This document shows positions 17,203-27,765 of a DNA stretch of 64,000 nucleotides, piece after piece. Within the stretch, counting starts at the first letter, position 1. Every line of letters starts with the position of its first letter. The DNA is from Nocardioides scoriae (lineage in GTDB: Bacteria; Actinomycetota; Actinomycetes; Propionibacteriales; Nocardioidaceae). The notes beneath the pieces were generated by a model. It ran no database searches. It worked only from the letters and a program-made list of their open reading frames with translations, and was not told where the DNA came from. The position numbers and the translations under genes are program-made. The DNA is taken from contig NZ_LT629757.1 in assembly GCF_900104965.1 (NCBI RefSeq), positions 3,720,001 to 3,784,000 on the forward strand, read 5' to 3'.

Positions 17203-18744
17203 ATGACGGCGACGACGGCGGGCACGGCGACGACGGGCACGGCGGGCACGGGCAGCGACGCGCCCGCGGGCCCCACCCGCAACGAGGCGGGCATCGCCGC
17301 CGTGGCCGCGCTGGCGCGCCGGCTGGTCCCCGAGTCGGGCGTCATCACCGACCGGACCCGGCTGCGCACCTACGAGTGCGACGGCCTGGCCCACTACCGC
17401 GTCACGCCCGCGCTGGTCGTGATCCCGGAGGACGCCGACCAGCTCGCCGCCCTGGTGAGGGTGTGCGCCGAGCACCGGGTGCCCTACGTCGCGCGGGGGT
17501 CCGGCACCGGCCTGTCCGGCGGCGCCCTGCCCCACGCCGACGGCGTGCTGCTCGTGACCTCGCGGATGCGCACCATCCGCGAGGTGCGCCGCGAGGACCA
17601 GCGCGCCGTGGTCGAGCCGGGCGTGATCAACCTCGACGTGACCCGGGCGGCGACGCCGCACGGCTACTACTACGCCCCGGACCCGTCGAGCCAGCAGATC
17701 TGCTCGATCGGCGGCAACGTCGCGGAGAACTCCGGCGGCGCCCACTGCCTGAAGTACGGCTTCACCACCAACCACGTGCTCGGCGCCGAGCTGATCACCC
17801 CCGACGGCGACACCGTGGCGCTCGGTGGCGCCGCCCCCGACGCCCCGGGCTACGACCTGCTCGGCGCGGTCGTCGGCTCCGAGGGCACCCTGGGCATCGT
17901 CACCGCCACCACCGTGCGGCTGGTCCGGCTGCCCGAGGAGGTGCGCACCATCCTGGTCGGCTTCGAGTCGACCGACCAGGCGGGCGCGGCGACCTCGGCG
18001 ATCATCTCCGCCGGCATCGTGCCGGCCGCGATCGAGATGATGGACGCGCTGGCCATCGAGGCGGCCGAGGCGGCCGTGCACTGCAACTACCCCGACGGTG
18101 CCGGCGCGGTGCTCGTCATCGAGCTCGACGGCGCGTCCGTCGAGGTCGAGGAGGAGTACGCCGAGGTCGAGCGGCTGTGCCGGGAGAACGGCTCCTTCGA
18201 GCAGCGGCTGGCCACCGACGCCGTCGACCGCGCGCTGATCTGGAAGGGCCGCAAGTCCGCCTTCGCGGCCGTGGGCCGGATCAGCCCCGACTACATCGTC
18301 CAGGACGGCGTCATCCCGCGCACCGCGCTGCCGGAGGTGCTGCGCGCCATCGCCGAGCTCTCCAGCTCCTCGGGCGTCCGGGTGGCCAACGTCTTCCACG
18401 CGGGCGACGGCAACCTGCACCCGCTGGTGCTCTTCGACGACGCGGTCGAGGGCGCGGGGGAGGCGGCCGAGCAGGTCAGCGGCGCCATCCTCGACCTGTG
18501 CATCGAGCACGGCGGCTCCATCACGGGCGAGCACGGCGTGGGCATGGACAAGGCGAAGTACATGCCGCGGATGTACACCGACGAGGACCTCGACACCATG
18601 CAGCTGGTCCGCTGCGCCTTCGACCCGGCGGGCATCTCCAACCCCGGCAAGGTGTTCCCGACCCCGCGGCTGTGCGGCGAGGTGCCCGGCCGCCACAAGG
18701 GCGCCCACCCGCTCCAGCAGGCCGGCCTGGCGGAGGTCTTCTGA
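17203..18744 (+). CDS. glcD: Glycolate oxidase FAD subunit GlcD
   Basis: 513-residue FAD-linked oxidase of the vanillyl-alcohol oxidase fold. It oxidises glycolate (or D-lactate) to glyoxylate (pyruvate). FAD-binding residues are in VPYVARGSGTGLSGGALP, and the C-terminal catalytic region includes GEHGVGMDKAKYM. The N-terminus is Thr/Gly/Ala-rich before the conserved part starts near residue 30. ATG at 17203 follows GGAGACGAGG. The stop overlaps glcE by one base. With glcE and glcF it forms the three-subunit membrane-associated glycolate oxidase. Confidence 0.93.
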   Translation: MTATTAGTATTGTAGTGSDAPAGPTRNEAGIAAVAALARRLVPESGVITDRTRLRTYECDGLAHYRVTPALVVIPEDADQLAALVRVCAEHRVPYVARGSGTGLSGGALPHADGVLLVTSRMRTIREVRREDQRAVVEPGVINLDVTRAATPHGYYYAPDPSSQQICSIGGNVAENSGGAHCLKYGFTTNHVLGAELITPDGDTVALGGAAPDAPGYDLLGAVVGSEGTLGIVTATTVRLVRLPEEVRTILVGFESTDQAGAATSAIISAGIVPAAIEMMDALAIEAAEAAVHCNYPDGAGAVLVIELDGASVEVEEEYAEVERLCRENGSFEQRLATDAVDRALIWKGRKSAFAAVGRISPDYIVQDGVIPRTALPEVLRAIAELSSSSGVRVANVFHAGDGNLHPLVLFDDAVEGAGEAAEQVSGAILDLCIEHGGSITGEHGVGMDKAKYMPRMYTDEDLDTMQLVRCAFDPAGISNPGKVFPTPRLCGEVPGRHKGAHPLQQAGLAEVF

Positions 18745-19997
18745 TGGTCGCCACCCTCGGGACCACCGCCCGCGAGGCCGTCTCCTCGGCCTGCGCCGGC
18801 GTCGACGACGCCGGTCCGCAGGACGCGGTCGACGGCGTCCCCACGGGCCTGGTGGCGCGCCCCACCGACACCGACCAGGTGGCCGCGGTGCTGCGGGCCT
18901 GCGCCGCCCACGGCCTGGCCGTGGTGCCGCGCGGCAACGGCACCAAGCTGTCGTGGGGCAGCGCCCCTCGCCGCGCCGACGTGCTGCTCGACCTGAGCGG
19001 GCTCGACCAGGTGCTCGACCACGCCGCCGGCGACCTCATCGTCGCCGCCCAGGCGGGCGCACCGCTCGCCGAGGTGCAGCGCGTGGCGGCCCAGGGCGGC
19101 CAGCGGCTGGCCCTGGACGAGACCGTCCCCGGCACGACCGTGGGCGGGATGCTGGCCACCAACACCAGCGGCCCCCGCCGCACCGCCATCGGCACCGCCC
19201 GCGACCTGCTCATCGGGGTCACGATGGTGCGCGCCGACGGCGTCGTGGCCAAGGCCGGTGGCCGGGTGGTCAAGAACGTCGCGGGCTACGACCTCGGCAA
19301 GCTGCTCATCGGCTCGATGGGCACGCTGGGCGTCGTCGTCGACGCCACCTTCCGGCTGCACCCCGTGCCCGCCGCGTCCCGCTGGGTCAGCGTCCCGGTC
19401 GCCGACCCGGCGCAGGCGCTCGCGGTCTCGCAGTCGGTCGTCCACGCCCAGGTCGTCCCGGCCGCCGTCGAGGTCGAGTGGGCCGACGGCGCCGGCACGG
19501 TCTCGGTGCTGCTCGAGGGCCGCGAGGACGGCGTCGCCGGTCGCGCGGCCAGCACCCGCGAGCTGCTCGGCACCGCGTCGTCGGAGTCCGACGAGCCGCC
19601 CGCCGGCGGCGCGGCGTACCCCTGGACGACGGGGGTGGCCGGCGACGAGCGCGAGACAGCGCTCAAGCTGAGCTTCGAGCTCTCCGGCCTCGCCGACGTG
19701 CTCGCGGCCGTGGCCGGCACCCCGGCGCGGCTGCGCGGCTCTGCCGGCTCGGGCGTGGTGTACGCCGCGCTCCCCGCCGCCACCCCGGCCGCGGAGGTCG
19801 CGGCGCTGCTGGCGCGGCTCCGCGAGGTCTGCACCCGCCGGGGCGGCGCGGCGGTCGTCGTCGACGCCCCCGCCGCGGTCAAGGCGGCCGTCGACGTGTG
19901 GGGCCCGGTGCCGGCGCTGGACCTGATGCGCCGCGTGAAGGACCAGTTCGACCCTGACCACCGGCTCGCGCCGGGACGCTTCGTGGGAGGCCTCTGA
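18744..19997 (+). CDS. glcE: Glycolate oxidase FAD-binding subunit GlcE
   Basis: 417-residue second FAD-binding subunit. The FAD domain is recognisable in GLAVVPRGNGTKLSWG and GGMLATNTSGPRR, and the typical KNVAGYDLGKLLIGSMGTLG follows. It lacks the full GlcD catalytic C-terminus, as expected for GlcE. The ATG shares one base with the glcD stop (TGATG), and glcF begins two bases after its stop, so stoichiometric translation is likely. Confidence 0.92.
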   Translation: MVATLGTTAREAVSSACAGVDDAGPQDAVDGVPTGLVARPTDTDQVAAVLRACAAHGLAVVPRGNGTKLSWGSAPRRADVLLDLSGLDQVLDHAAGDLIVAAQAGAPLAEVQRVAAQGGQRLALDETVPGTTVGGMLATNTSGPRRTAIGTARDLLIGVTMVRADGVVAKAGGRVVKNVAGYDLGKLLIGSMGTLGVVVDATFRLHPVPAASRWVSVPVADPAQALAVSQSVVHAQVVPAAVEVEWADGAGTVSVLLEGREDGVAGRAASTRELLGTASSESDEPPAGGAAYPWTTGVAGDERETALKLSFELSGLADVLAAVAGTPARLRGSAGSGVVYAALPAATPAAEVAALLARLREVCTRRGGAAVVVDAPAAVKAAVDVWGPVPALDLMRRVKDQFDPDHRLAPGRFVGGL

Positions 19998-19999
19998 CC

Positions 20000-21448
20000 A
20001 TGACCGACACCAGCCAGCACCGCGACGCCGGGTCCGGCAGCAGCACGGGCGGCACCCTCGGCGAGATGGGCGCGGTCGTCGAGCCCAGCACCCGCGACGG
20101 CCACGACGCGGGGGCGATCGACTGGGGCACCCCGGCCCCCGGCGGCGCCTTCGACGACCAGAGCCCGCCGGACGCCGCCCTCATCGGCGACTGTGTTCAC
20201 TGCGGCTTCTGCCTGCCGACCTGCCCGACGTACGTCCTGTGGGGCGAGGAGATGGACAGCCCGCGCGGGCGCATCTACCTGATGAAGGAGGGGCTCGAGG
20301 GCGAGCCCATGAACGACGAGCTCGTCTCCCACATCGACGCCTGCCTGGGCTGCATGGCCTGCGTGACCGCCTGCCCGTCGGGGGTGCAGTACGACACCCT
20401 CATCGAGCAGACCCGCAACCAGGTCGAGCGCCGCCACCAGCGCAGCGCGTCCGACAGGGCGCTGCGCGGCCTGATCTTCTCGCTGTTCCCGCACCCCCAG
20501 CGGCTCAAGCTGGTGCGCGGCCCGCTGCGGCTGGTGCAGAGGACCGGCCTCGACCGCGCGCTGCGGCGCACCGGCCTGCTGGAGCGGCTCGCCCCGCAGC
20601 TGGCCGCGATGGAGGGCCTGGCCCCGAAGCTGGGCGCGCCGCAGCCGCTGCCGGAGTACATCCGGGCGACGGGGGAGCGGCGGATGACCGTCGGCATGCT
20701 CGTCGGCTGCGTCCAGGGAGCGTTCTTCCCCGGGGTCAACTCCGCGACCGCGCGGGTGCTGCGGGCCGAGGGCTGCGACGTCGTCGTCCCCGCCTCGCAG
20801 GGCTGCTGCGGCGCGCTGTCGGCGCACAACGGCCGCGAGCCCGAGGCCCAGGACTTCGCCCGCAGGCTGGTCGACGCCTTCGAGGACTCCGGCGTGGAGC
20901 GGGTCGTGGTCAACGCCGCGGGCTGCGGCTCCACGATGAAGGAGTACGCCGCGCTGCTCGCCGACGACCCGGCGTACGCCGAGCGCGCCGCCGGCTTCGC
21001 CGAGCGGGTCCGCGACGTCTCGGAGATCCTGGTCGAGCTCGGCCCGGTGGCCCCGCGCCACCCGCTGGAGATGACGGTCGCCTATCACGACGCCTGCCAC
21101 CTCGCCCACGCCCAGGGCGTGCGCTCCGAGCCGCGCCAGCTGCTCGACGCGATCCCGGGCCTGGAGCTGAAGGAGATCGCCGAGGCGGAGATCTGCTGCG
21201 GCTCGGCCGGCATCTACAACATCCTCAACCCCGAGCCCGCCCGCGAGCTCGGGGACCGCAAGGCCGCCAACATCGTGCGGACCGGGGCGCAGGTGCTGGT
21301 CACCGCCAACCCGGGCTGCCTGATGCAGGTCACCTCGGCGATCGAGCGCGCCGGCCACCCGATGGGGATGGCCCACACCATCGAGGTCCTCGACGCCTCC
21401 ATCCAGGGCGCCCCGGCGTCCGTGTTCGCCCCCACGACGACCCCCTAG
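20000..21448 (+). CDS. glcF: Glycolate oxidase iron-sulfur subunit GlcF
   Basis: 482-residue protein with two 4Fe-4S binding sites, CVHCGFCLPTCP and CLGCMACVTACP, at about residues 64-128, followed by two cysteine-rich CCG domains (GCCGALSAHNG, EICCGSAGIYN). It passes electrons from the GlcD/GlcE flavins towards quinone. It is longer than the usual 400-odd residues because of a roughly 60-residue hydrophilic, Gly/Ser-rich N-terminal extension. GlcDEF order and spacing make the identity firm. Confidence 0.92.
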   Translation: MTDTSQHRDAGSGSSTGGTLGEMGAVVEPSTRDGHDAGAIDWGTPAPGGAFDDQSPPDAALIGDCVHCGFCLPTCPTYVLWGEEMDSPRGRIYLMKEGLEGEPMNDELVSHIDACLGCMACVTACPSGVQYDTLIEQTRNQVERRHQRSASDRALRGLIFSLFPHPQRLKLVRGPLRLVQRTGLDRALRRTGLLERLAPQLAAMEGLAPKLGAPQPLPEYIRATGERRMTVGMLVGCVQGAFFPGVNSATARVLRAEGCDVVVPASQGCCGALSAHNGREPEAQDFARRLVDAFEDSGVERVVVNAAGCGSTMKEYAALLADDPAYAERAAGFAERVRDVSEILVELGPVAPRHPLEMTVAYHDACHLAHAQGVRSEPRQLLDAIPGLELKEIAEAEICCGSAGIYNILNPEPARELGDRKAANIVRTGAQVLVTANPGCLMQVTSAIERAGHPMGMAHTIEVLDASIQGAPASVFAPTTTP

Positions 21449-21511
21449 GCACCACCCCAGCAGCACCCGCACGACGCTCGTCCCAGCCCCCCACATCCTT
21501 CGGGAGAAGAC

Positions 21512-23257
21512 ATGTTCCAGCAGGATCTCTCACCGGTCGGCGGGTCCTTGGGCCTCTCCGCCCTGTGCGCCGCCGTCCCCCTCGTCACCCTGTTCGTCCT
21601 CCTGGGCGGACTGCGCCTCAAGGCGTGGGTCGCCGGCCTGATCTCCCTGGGCGTGGCCCTGGTCATCGCCATCGCGCTGTTCGAGATGCCGGTCGGCCAG
21701 GCGCTGCTCGCCGGCACCGAGGGCGCGGCGTTCGGGTTCTTCCCGATCCTGTGGATCGTCATCAACGCGATCTGGGTCTACAACCTCACCGTCGCGTCGG
21801 GGCACTTCGACGTGCTGCGCCGCTCCTTCGAGAAGGTCAGCCCCGACCAGCGGATCCAGGCGATCATCATCGCCTTCTGCTTCGGCGCCCTGCTCGAGGC
21901 GCTCGCCGGCTTCGGCACCCCCGTCGCGATCACCGTGGTGATGCTGATGGCGCTGGGCTTCCAGCCCATCAAGGCGGCCGCCGTGGCCCTGATCGCCAAC
22001 ACCGCCCCGGTCGCCTTCGGCGCGCTGGCCACCCCGATCGTCACGCTCGCCTCGGTCACCTCCGGCGTCAGCGACGACCCGCGGCTCAACGTCGACACCC
22101 TCGGCGGCATGGTCGGTCGCCAGACCCCGATCCTGGCCGTCATCGTGCCGCTCGTGCTCGTCTTCGTGGTCGACGGCAAGCGGGGCGTGCGTCAGATGTG
22201 GCTGCCCTCCATCGTGTGCGGCGTCGCCTTCGCGCTGGCGCAGTTCGTCGCGGCCAACTACATCTCCGTGCCGCTGGCCGACATCCTGGCCGCGCTGGTC
22301 GCCGCCGCCGCCGTCGTGGGCCTGCTGCGGGTGTGGCAGCCCGCCCACGAGCTGACCGCGGCCGACATCGAGGCCGAGACCGCCGCCGAGGACGGTGGCC
22401 GGGCCCCGTCCACGCGCCGCCAGCCCTCGGGCATCTCGACCTCGGTCACCTCCTCGACCGGGCGCGGGGCCGCCACCACGACCAGCGACGCCGCGACGCA
22501 GGACAGCCGGGCCGACGTGGTGCGCGCCTACGCGCCGTACGTCGTCATCATCGTGATCTTCTCGATCACCAACATCCCCGCGGTCAAGGAGTTCCTGGCC
22601 CAGAAGCCGTTCACCTTCGCCTTCGCGTGGCCCGGCCTCGAGGTCCTCAACACCGCCGGCGACCCCGTGTCGACCACGACGTTCACCTTCAACTGGCTGC
22701 CGGCCGCCGGCACCCTGATGATCCTCGCCGGGCTCATCACGATGGTGGTCCTCAAGCTGTCGCCCGCCAAGGCGTTCAAGACCTACCTGGAGACCTACGT
22801 CGAGCTGAAGTCGGCCATCATCACCGTGATGGCGGTGCTCGCCCTGGCCTACGTGATGAACCTGTCGGGCCAGACCGGCTCGCTCGGGGCCTGGCTCGCC
22901 GGCGCCGGCGCGGCGTTCGCGATCATCTCGCCGATCCTCGGCTGGATCGGGGTCGCGGTCACCGGCTCGGACACCTCGGCCAACGCGCTCTTCGGTGCGC
23001 TCCAGGTGCAGACGGCCGTCGAGGCCGGCCTCGACCCGGTCCTCATGGCCGCCGCCAACACCTCGGGCGGCGTGCTCGGCAAGATGGTCAGCCCGCAGAA
23101 CCTCGCCATCGCCGCCGCCGCGGTCGGCATGGCCGGTCGCGAGGGCGACATCTTCCGCAAGGTCATCGGCTGGAGCCTCGGCCTGCTGTTCCTCATGTGC
23201 GTCATCGTCGGCCTCCAGGCCACCCCGGTGCTCAGCTGGATGGTCCCCGGGAGCTAG
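21512..23257 (+). CDS. Lactate/glycolate permease (LctP/GlcA family)
   Basis: 581-residue integral membrane transporter of the lactate permease family with about 12-14 hydrophobic segments. The conserved LEALAGFGTPVAIT and GSDTSANALFGALQ are present. A hydrophilic Thr/Ser-rich loop at about residues 285-330 separates the two halves. It lies 63 bp after glcF behind GGGAGAAG and ends the operon. By context it imports glycolate, although lactate is possible. Confidence 0.9.
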   Translation: MFQQDLSPVGGSLGLSALCAAVPLVTLFVLLGGLRLKAWVAGLISLGVALVIAIALFEMPVGQALLAGTEGAAFGFFPILWIVINAIWVYNLTVASGHFDVLRRSFEKVSPDQRIQAIIIAFCFGALLEALAGFGTPVAITVVMLMALGFQPIKAAAVALIANTAPVAFGALATPIVTLASVTSGVSDDPRLNVDTLGGMVGRQTPILAVIVPLVLVFVVDGKRGVRQMWLPSIVCGVAFALAQFVAANYISVPLADILAALVAAAAVVGLLRVWQPAHELTAADIEAETAAEDGGRAPSTRRQPSGISTSVTSSTGRGAATTTSDAATQDSRADVVRAYAPYVVIIVIFSITNIPAVKEFLAQKPFTFAFAWPGLEVLNTAGDPVSTTTFTFNWLPAAGTLMILAGLITMVVLKLSPAKAFKTYLETYVELKSAIITVMAVLALAYVMNLSGQTGSLGAWLAGAGAAFAIISPILGWIGVAVTGSDTSANALFGALQVQTAVEAGLDPVLMAAANTSGGVLGKMVSPQNLAIAAAAVGMAGREGDIFRKVIGWSLGLLFLMCVIVGLQATPVLSWMVPGS

Positions 23258-23261
23258 CACA

Positions 23262-23420
23262 CGAGCGGGCGATCGCAGACCGCCCCAGCACGCCGAGCGG
23301 GCGTTTCCAGCCCGCTCCAGCACGGCGAGCGGGCGTTTCCAGCCCGCTCCTGGACGCCGACCGGGCGTTTCCAGCCCGCTCCTGGACGCCGACCGGGCAG
23401 TTCCTGCCCGGTCGGCGTCG
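23262..23420. repeat. Tandem array of five 32-bp hairpin repeats
   Basis: Units start at 23262, 23294, 23326, 23358 and 23390. The core unit is GAGCGGGC-GTTTCCA-GCCCGCTC followed by a 9-base linker. Unit 1 is degenerate. Unit 5 changes to GACCGGGCA-GTTCC-TGCCCGGTC. Stem changes are compensated (GAGC/GCTC to GACC/GGTC in unit 5), so pairing seems preserved. It lies between the permease and the convergent RNA-ligase-like gene and probably ends transcription from both sides. Confidence 0.8.
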
Positions 23421-23927
23421 TCACGTCCGGAGGTCGAAGCGCTCCAGGTGCGTCCACGGACCGCCGTCGTAGCGCCACAGCTCGAGGGCGGTGCCGTGGG
23501 CCACCCAGGGGCGGAACTCCGCCCGCAGCTCGTCGAGCGTGTGGCGCGCGGTGGTGGAGGAGACCTTGTTCTGCACCGTCACGTGGGCGTGCAGCGGCTG
23601 GGCGTCCTGGCGGGTCAGGTGCTCCGACCAGCGCCGCCGCCAGCCGGCGTGCAGCCGGTCGAGGTCCTCGCACAGCAGGCGGTAGGCGACCCCGCGGTTC
23701 AGGGAGTAGACGTCGTGCACGCGCACGTCGAGGGGCGGCCGGTCGGCGGCCTCGCGGAGCGCCTCGGCCACGTCGTCGTGCAGGGTCGCGGGCAGCGCGT
23801 GGAACAGCGTCAGGTGCGCGTCGACGACGAGCCGCTCGGCGGGGAAGAACGCGCGGCGCTGGGCGGTGAACCTCGCCTGCGTCTCGTCGTCGAGCAGCAG
23901 GCTCACGATCAGCGGGTTGGCGGTCAC
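23421..23927 (-). CDS. 2'-5' RNA ligase / cyclic phosphodiesterase family protein
   Basis: 168-residue member of the 2H phosphoesterase (LigT-like) superfamily. The two catalytic HxT motifs are HLTLFH near residue 33 and HVTVQN near residue 113, about 80 residues apart as expected. The GTG at 23927 gives MTANPLIVSLLLDDETQ. The role in bacteria is not settled; RNA 2',3'-cyclic phosphate hydrolysis or 2'-5' ligation are the family activities. Divergent from the thioesterase with about 60 bp between. Confidence 0.8.
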   Translation of the reverse strand: MTANPLIVSLLLDDETQARFTAQRRAFFPAERLVVDAHLTLFHALPATLHDDVAEALREAADRPPLDVRVHDVYSLNRGVAYRLLCEDLDRLHAGWRRRWSEHLTRQDAQPLHAHVTVQNKVSSTTARHTLDELRAEFRPWVAHGTALELWRYDGGPWTHLERFDLRT

Positions 23928-23987
23928 CTGCCCATCATGACCGCCCGCCGGGCGCGCCGCCGGGGGCGGCGCTGCCAGACTGCCCCC

Positions 23988-24425
23988 ATGAGTGACCAGA
24001 CCCCCCGCGAGGACGGCCCGACGGTGCCCGACCTCACCGACCAGGACATCACCGGCCAGTTCGCCGCGTGGCTCGGCATCGAGTTCACCGAGGTGACCGG
24101 CGACCGGGTGGTGGCCACCTGGGAGGCCCAGCCCAAGCTGCACCAGCCCTACGGGATCGTCCACGGCGGCGTGCACTGCAGCGTGGTGGAGACGCTGGCC
24201 AGCATCGGTGCGGCGTACTGGGTCGGCGACAGGGGCCAGGTCGTCGGCGTCAACAACAACACCGACTTCTACCGCGCCGTCCGCGAGGGCACCCTGACCT
24301 CGACGGCCACCCCGCTGCACCGCGGTCGGTCGCAGCAGGTGTGGCTCGTCGAGACCGTCAGCGCCGAGGGCAAGGTCGTGGCGCGGGGCCAGGTGCGGCT
24401 GCAGAACCTCTACCCGGACAGCTGA
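23988..24425 (+). CDS. PaaI-type hot-dog thioesterase
   Basis: 145-residue hot-dog protein resembling PaaI and menaquinone-pathway thioesterases. The catalytic-helix region is YGIVHGGVHCSVVETLAS with the HGG motif and a Glu one helical turn on, followed by NNNTDFYRAVREG. The ATG at 23988 starts after a purine-poor leader with no strong ribosome site. It lies near box genes for aromatic acyl-CoA metabolism, so hydrolysis of aromatic acyl-CoA is possible (inference); DHNA-CoA thioesterase is another reading. Confidence 0.85.
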   Translation: MSDQTPREDGPTVPDLTDQDITGQFAAWLGIEFTEVTGDRVVATWEAQPKLHQPYGIVHGGVHCSVVETLASIGAAYWVGDRGQVVGVNNNTDFYRAVREGTLTSTATPLHRGRSQQVWLVETVSAEGKVVARGQVRLQNLYPDS

Positions 24426-24469
24426 GCGGCGTGCGGTCGGCCGACGGGGGGACGAACCGGACTGCTTGA

Positions 24470-24485
24470 CGGGCAGTCCTGCCCG
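24470..24485. repeat. Short hairpin CGGGCAG-TC-CTGCCCG
   Basis: A 7-bp perfect stem with a 2-base loop, 45 bp after the thioesterase stop. It shares GGGCAG/CTGCCC with the larger palindrome next to it and with unit 5 of the array at 23.4 kb. Probable terminator or short repeat-family member. Confidence 0.5.
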
Positions 24486-24511
24486 CGGAGTCCGACATGT
24501 CGCCCGCGCTC

Positions 24512-24545
24512 GGGCAGTTTCCCCGGTCGACCGGGGAAACTGCCC
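24512..24545. repeat. Perfect 34-bp palindrome in convergent intergenic region
   Basis: GGGCAGTTTCCCCGGTC (24512-24528) is followed at once by its exact complement (24529-24545). It lies between the convergent thioesterase and aldo/keto reductase genes. Its GGGCAGTTTCC core resembles the hairpin units at 23.26-23.42 kb. Bidirectional terminator or member of a short repeat family. Confidence 0.75.
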
Positions 24546-24552
24546 CTCGCCC

Positions 24553-25419
24553 TCAGGCCGCCGCAGCCTTCCCCAGCGCCTCGAACTCGTCGTCGGTGAG
24601 CTCGATGGAGGCGGCGGCGGTGTTGGCGTCGAGGTGGTCGACGCTCTTGGTGCCGGGGATGGGGAGCACCACCGGGGAGCGCTTGAGCAGCCAGGCCAGG
24701 GCGAGCTGCGAGGGGGAGGCGTCGTGCTCGCGGGCGGCGGCCGCGAGCGGGCCGTCCTCCTTGGAGAGCTCGCCGGTGGCCAGCGGGAACCACGGGATGA
24801 AGCCGATGCCGTGCTCGGTGCAGTGGTCGAGCAGCGCCTCCGAGGACCGGTTGGCCAGGTTGTAGAGGTTCTGGACCGACACGATCTCGGCGGTCTGCTG
24901 CGCCTCCTGGAGCTGCTCGACGCTGATCTCGGACAGGCCGATGTGGCGGATCTTGCCCTCGTCCTGGAGCGCCTTGAGCTCGCCCACCTGGTCGGCCACG
25001 GGGTACGCCGGGTCGATGCGGTGGAGCTGGAACAGGTCGATGCGCTCGAGGCCGAGGCGGCGCAGGCTCATCTCGACCGCCTGGCGCAGGTACGCCGGCT
25101 GGCCGAGCGGGGTCCACACGCCCGGGCCCTGGCGGGTCAGGCCGGCCTTGGTCGCGACGACCACGTCGTCGGCGTACGGGTGCAGCGCCTCGCGGAGCAG
25201 GTCCTCGGCGACGAAGGGGCCGTAGGAGTCGGCGGTGTCGAACAGCGTCACGCCGATCTCGACCGCGCGCCGCAGGACCTTGATGGCCTCGTCGTGGTCG
25301 CGCGGCGGTCCCCACACGCCCTCGCCGGGCAGCTGCATGGTGCCGTAGCCCAGGCGTACGACGGGCAGGTCGCCGCCGAGCTGGAAGGTCCCGGACGGTG
25401 CGGCGAGGTTCTCGGTCAC
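24553..25419 (-). CDS. Aldo/keto reductase
   Basis: 288-residue NADPH-dependent aldo/keto reductase. The catalytic tetrad pieces are FDTADSYG (Asp, Tyr), ATKAG (Lys) and LFQLHRIDP (His). The C-terminal NADPH-binding part has PIPGTKSVDHLDAN. The GTG at 25419 has AGGAG six bases before it; an in-frame extension to 25623 overlaps the boxB promoter and is rejected. It is divergent from boxB, but a role in benzoate breakdown is not evident. Confidence 0.9.
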   Translation of the reverse strand: MTENLAAPSGTFQLGGDLPVVRLGYGTMQLPGEGVWGPPRDHDEAIKVLRRAVEIGVTLFDTADSYGPFVAEDLLREALHPYADDVVVATKAGLTRQGPGVWTPLGQPAYLRQAVEMSLRRLGLERIDLFQLHRIDPAYPVADQVGELKALQDEGKIRHIGLSEISVEQLQEAQQTAEIVSVQNLYNLANRSSEALLDHCTEHGIGFIPWFPLATGELSKEDGPLAAAAREHDASPSQLALAWLLKRSPVVLPIPGTKSVDHLDANTAAASIELTDDEFEALGKAAAA

Positions 25420-25490
25420 GTGTGTCTCCTCAAGCGGGTGGGTGGGCGTACCCCTGGTCCAAGGGTCCGAGCGCACGGGATGTTCCCCGA

Positions 25491-25533
25491 CGTTCGACAC
25501 TCTCTTGGCATTTCCGCGAGCGGAGTGTAGAAC
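25491..25533 (+). promoter_or_regulatory. boxB promoter with flanking inverted repeat
   Basis: TTGGCA (25505-25510) and TAGAAC (25528-25533) with 17-bp spacing form a good promoter. The dyad GTTCGACACT (25492-25501) / AGTGTAGAAC (25524-25533) brackets it, with nine of ten positions complementary. A related sequence lies at the boxC promoter. Probable binding site for the PaaX-type regulator. Confidence 0.6.
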
Positions 25534-25561
25534 GAAGGGGTCGCCCACCCCAGGAGCCGTG

Positions 25562-27039
<1,478 letters not shown>

Positions 27040-27043
<4 letters not shown>

Positions 27044-27687
27044 CCCAGCCGGGCACGGGGGAGCCGGACGGCCTCGCCTGGGTCCGCGAGCCCGAGCCGG
27101 TCTGGGACGCCGACAAGCGGCGCGTCATCGGTGGCGCCCCGGCGGGTGCGTTCGTGCTGCCGTTCCAGGACGGCGACGCCCTGCCCGGGGAGTGGTGGTC
27201 GGCGCGCGAGGGCGGGACCCACGGCGAGGTGCTCGGCTACGGCCGCCTCGACGTCTCCTGGGGCGGCGACGCCGAGGTCCTGCTGGCCGTCGACCCCGCC
27301 CGGCAGCGCGGTGGCGTCGGCAGCTTCGTGCTCGCCTCCCTCGAGGAGGAGGCGTCCGCGCGCGGCCTCAACTACGTCTACAACACCATCCGCGAGCACG
27401 ACCAGCGCGAGCAGGTCCACGACTGGCTCGTCGTGCGCGGCTTCCGCGGCAGCGCCGACGGCGACCTCCGCAAGCGGGTCCTCGCCGACGCCGGCCGGGC
27501 GGCACCCGGCGGCTCGAGCCGGGCCCGTCCGGGCCCCTCGCGGTCGGTCGGGCACGACGACGCGACCGCCGCAGATACGTCCGCCGGCTCGTCCACCGGC
27601 TCGCCCACCGGCTCGTCCACCGGGGACCGCGGACCCGGCCACGAGGAGTCCGGCGGCTACGTCGACGTCGACGAGCACCAGTACTGA
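27040..27687 (+). CDS. GNAT-family acetyltransferase with low-complexity tail
   Basis: 215-residue protein whose first 155 residues look like a GNAT acetyltransferase. The acetyl-CoA motif is VDPARQRGGVGSFVLASLEE and the end has the NTIREHDQREQVHDWLVVRGF pattern. The last 60 residues are Ser/Thr/Gly-rich (GSSTGSPTGSSTG) and probably disordered. The GTG overlaps the boxB stop by four bases, so it is coupled to the epoxidase. Its substrate is unknown. Confidence 0.8.
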
Positions 27688-27765
27688 CGCCCCCTCGAGA
27701 CGGTCGGCAGGGCAGGGCGCCGGTGCCCCGGTCCCTGGGGAAGGAGGGCGTCTTGCCTCGAAGGG

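Noticed and set aside
23262-23420. CRISPR array (32-bp regular repeat)
   Set aside because: Repeats are contiguous with no variable spacers, each is a hairpin, and no cas genes are present.
24512-24545. Attachment site or mobile-element end
   Set aside because: It is a single palindrome between two housekeeping-type genes, with no integrase, transposase or second copy as a flanking repeat.
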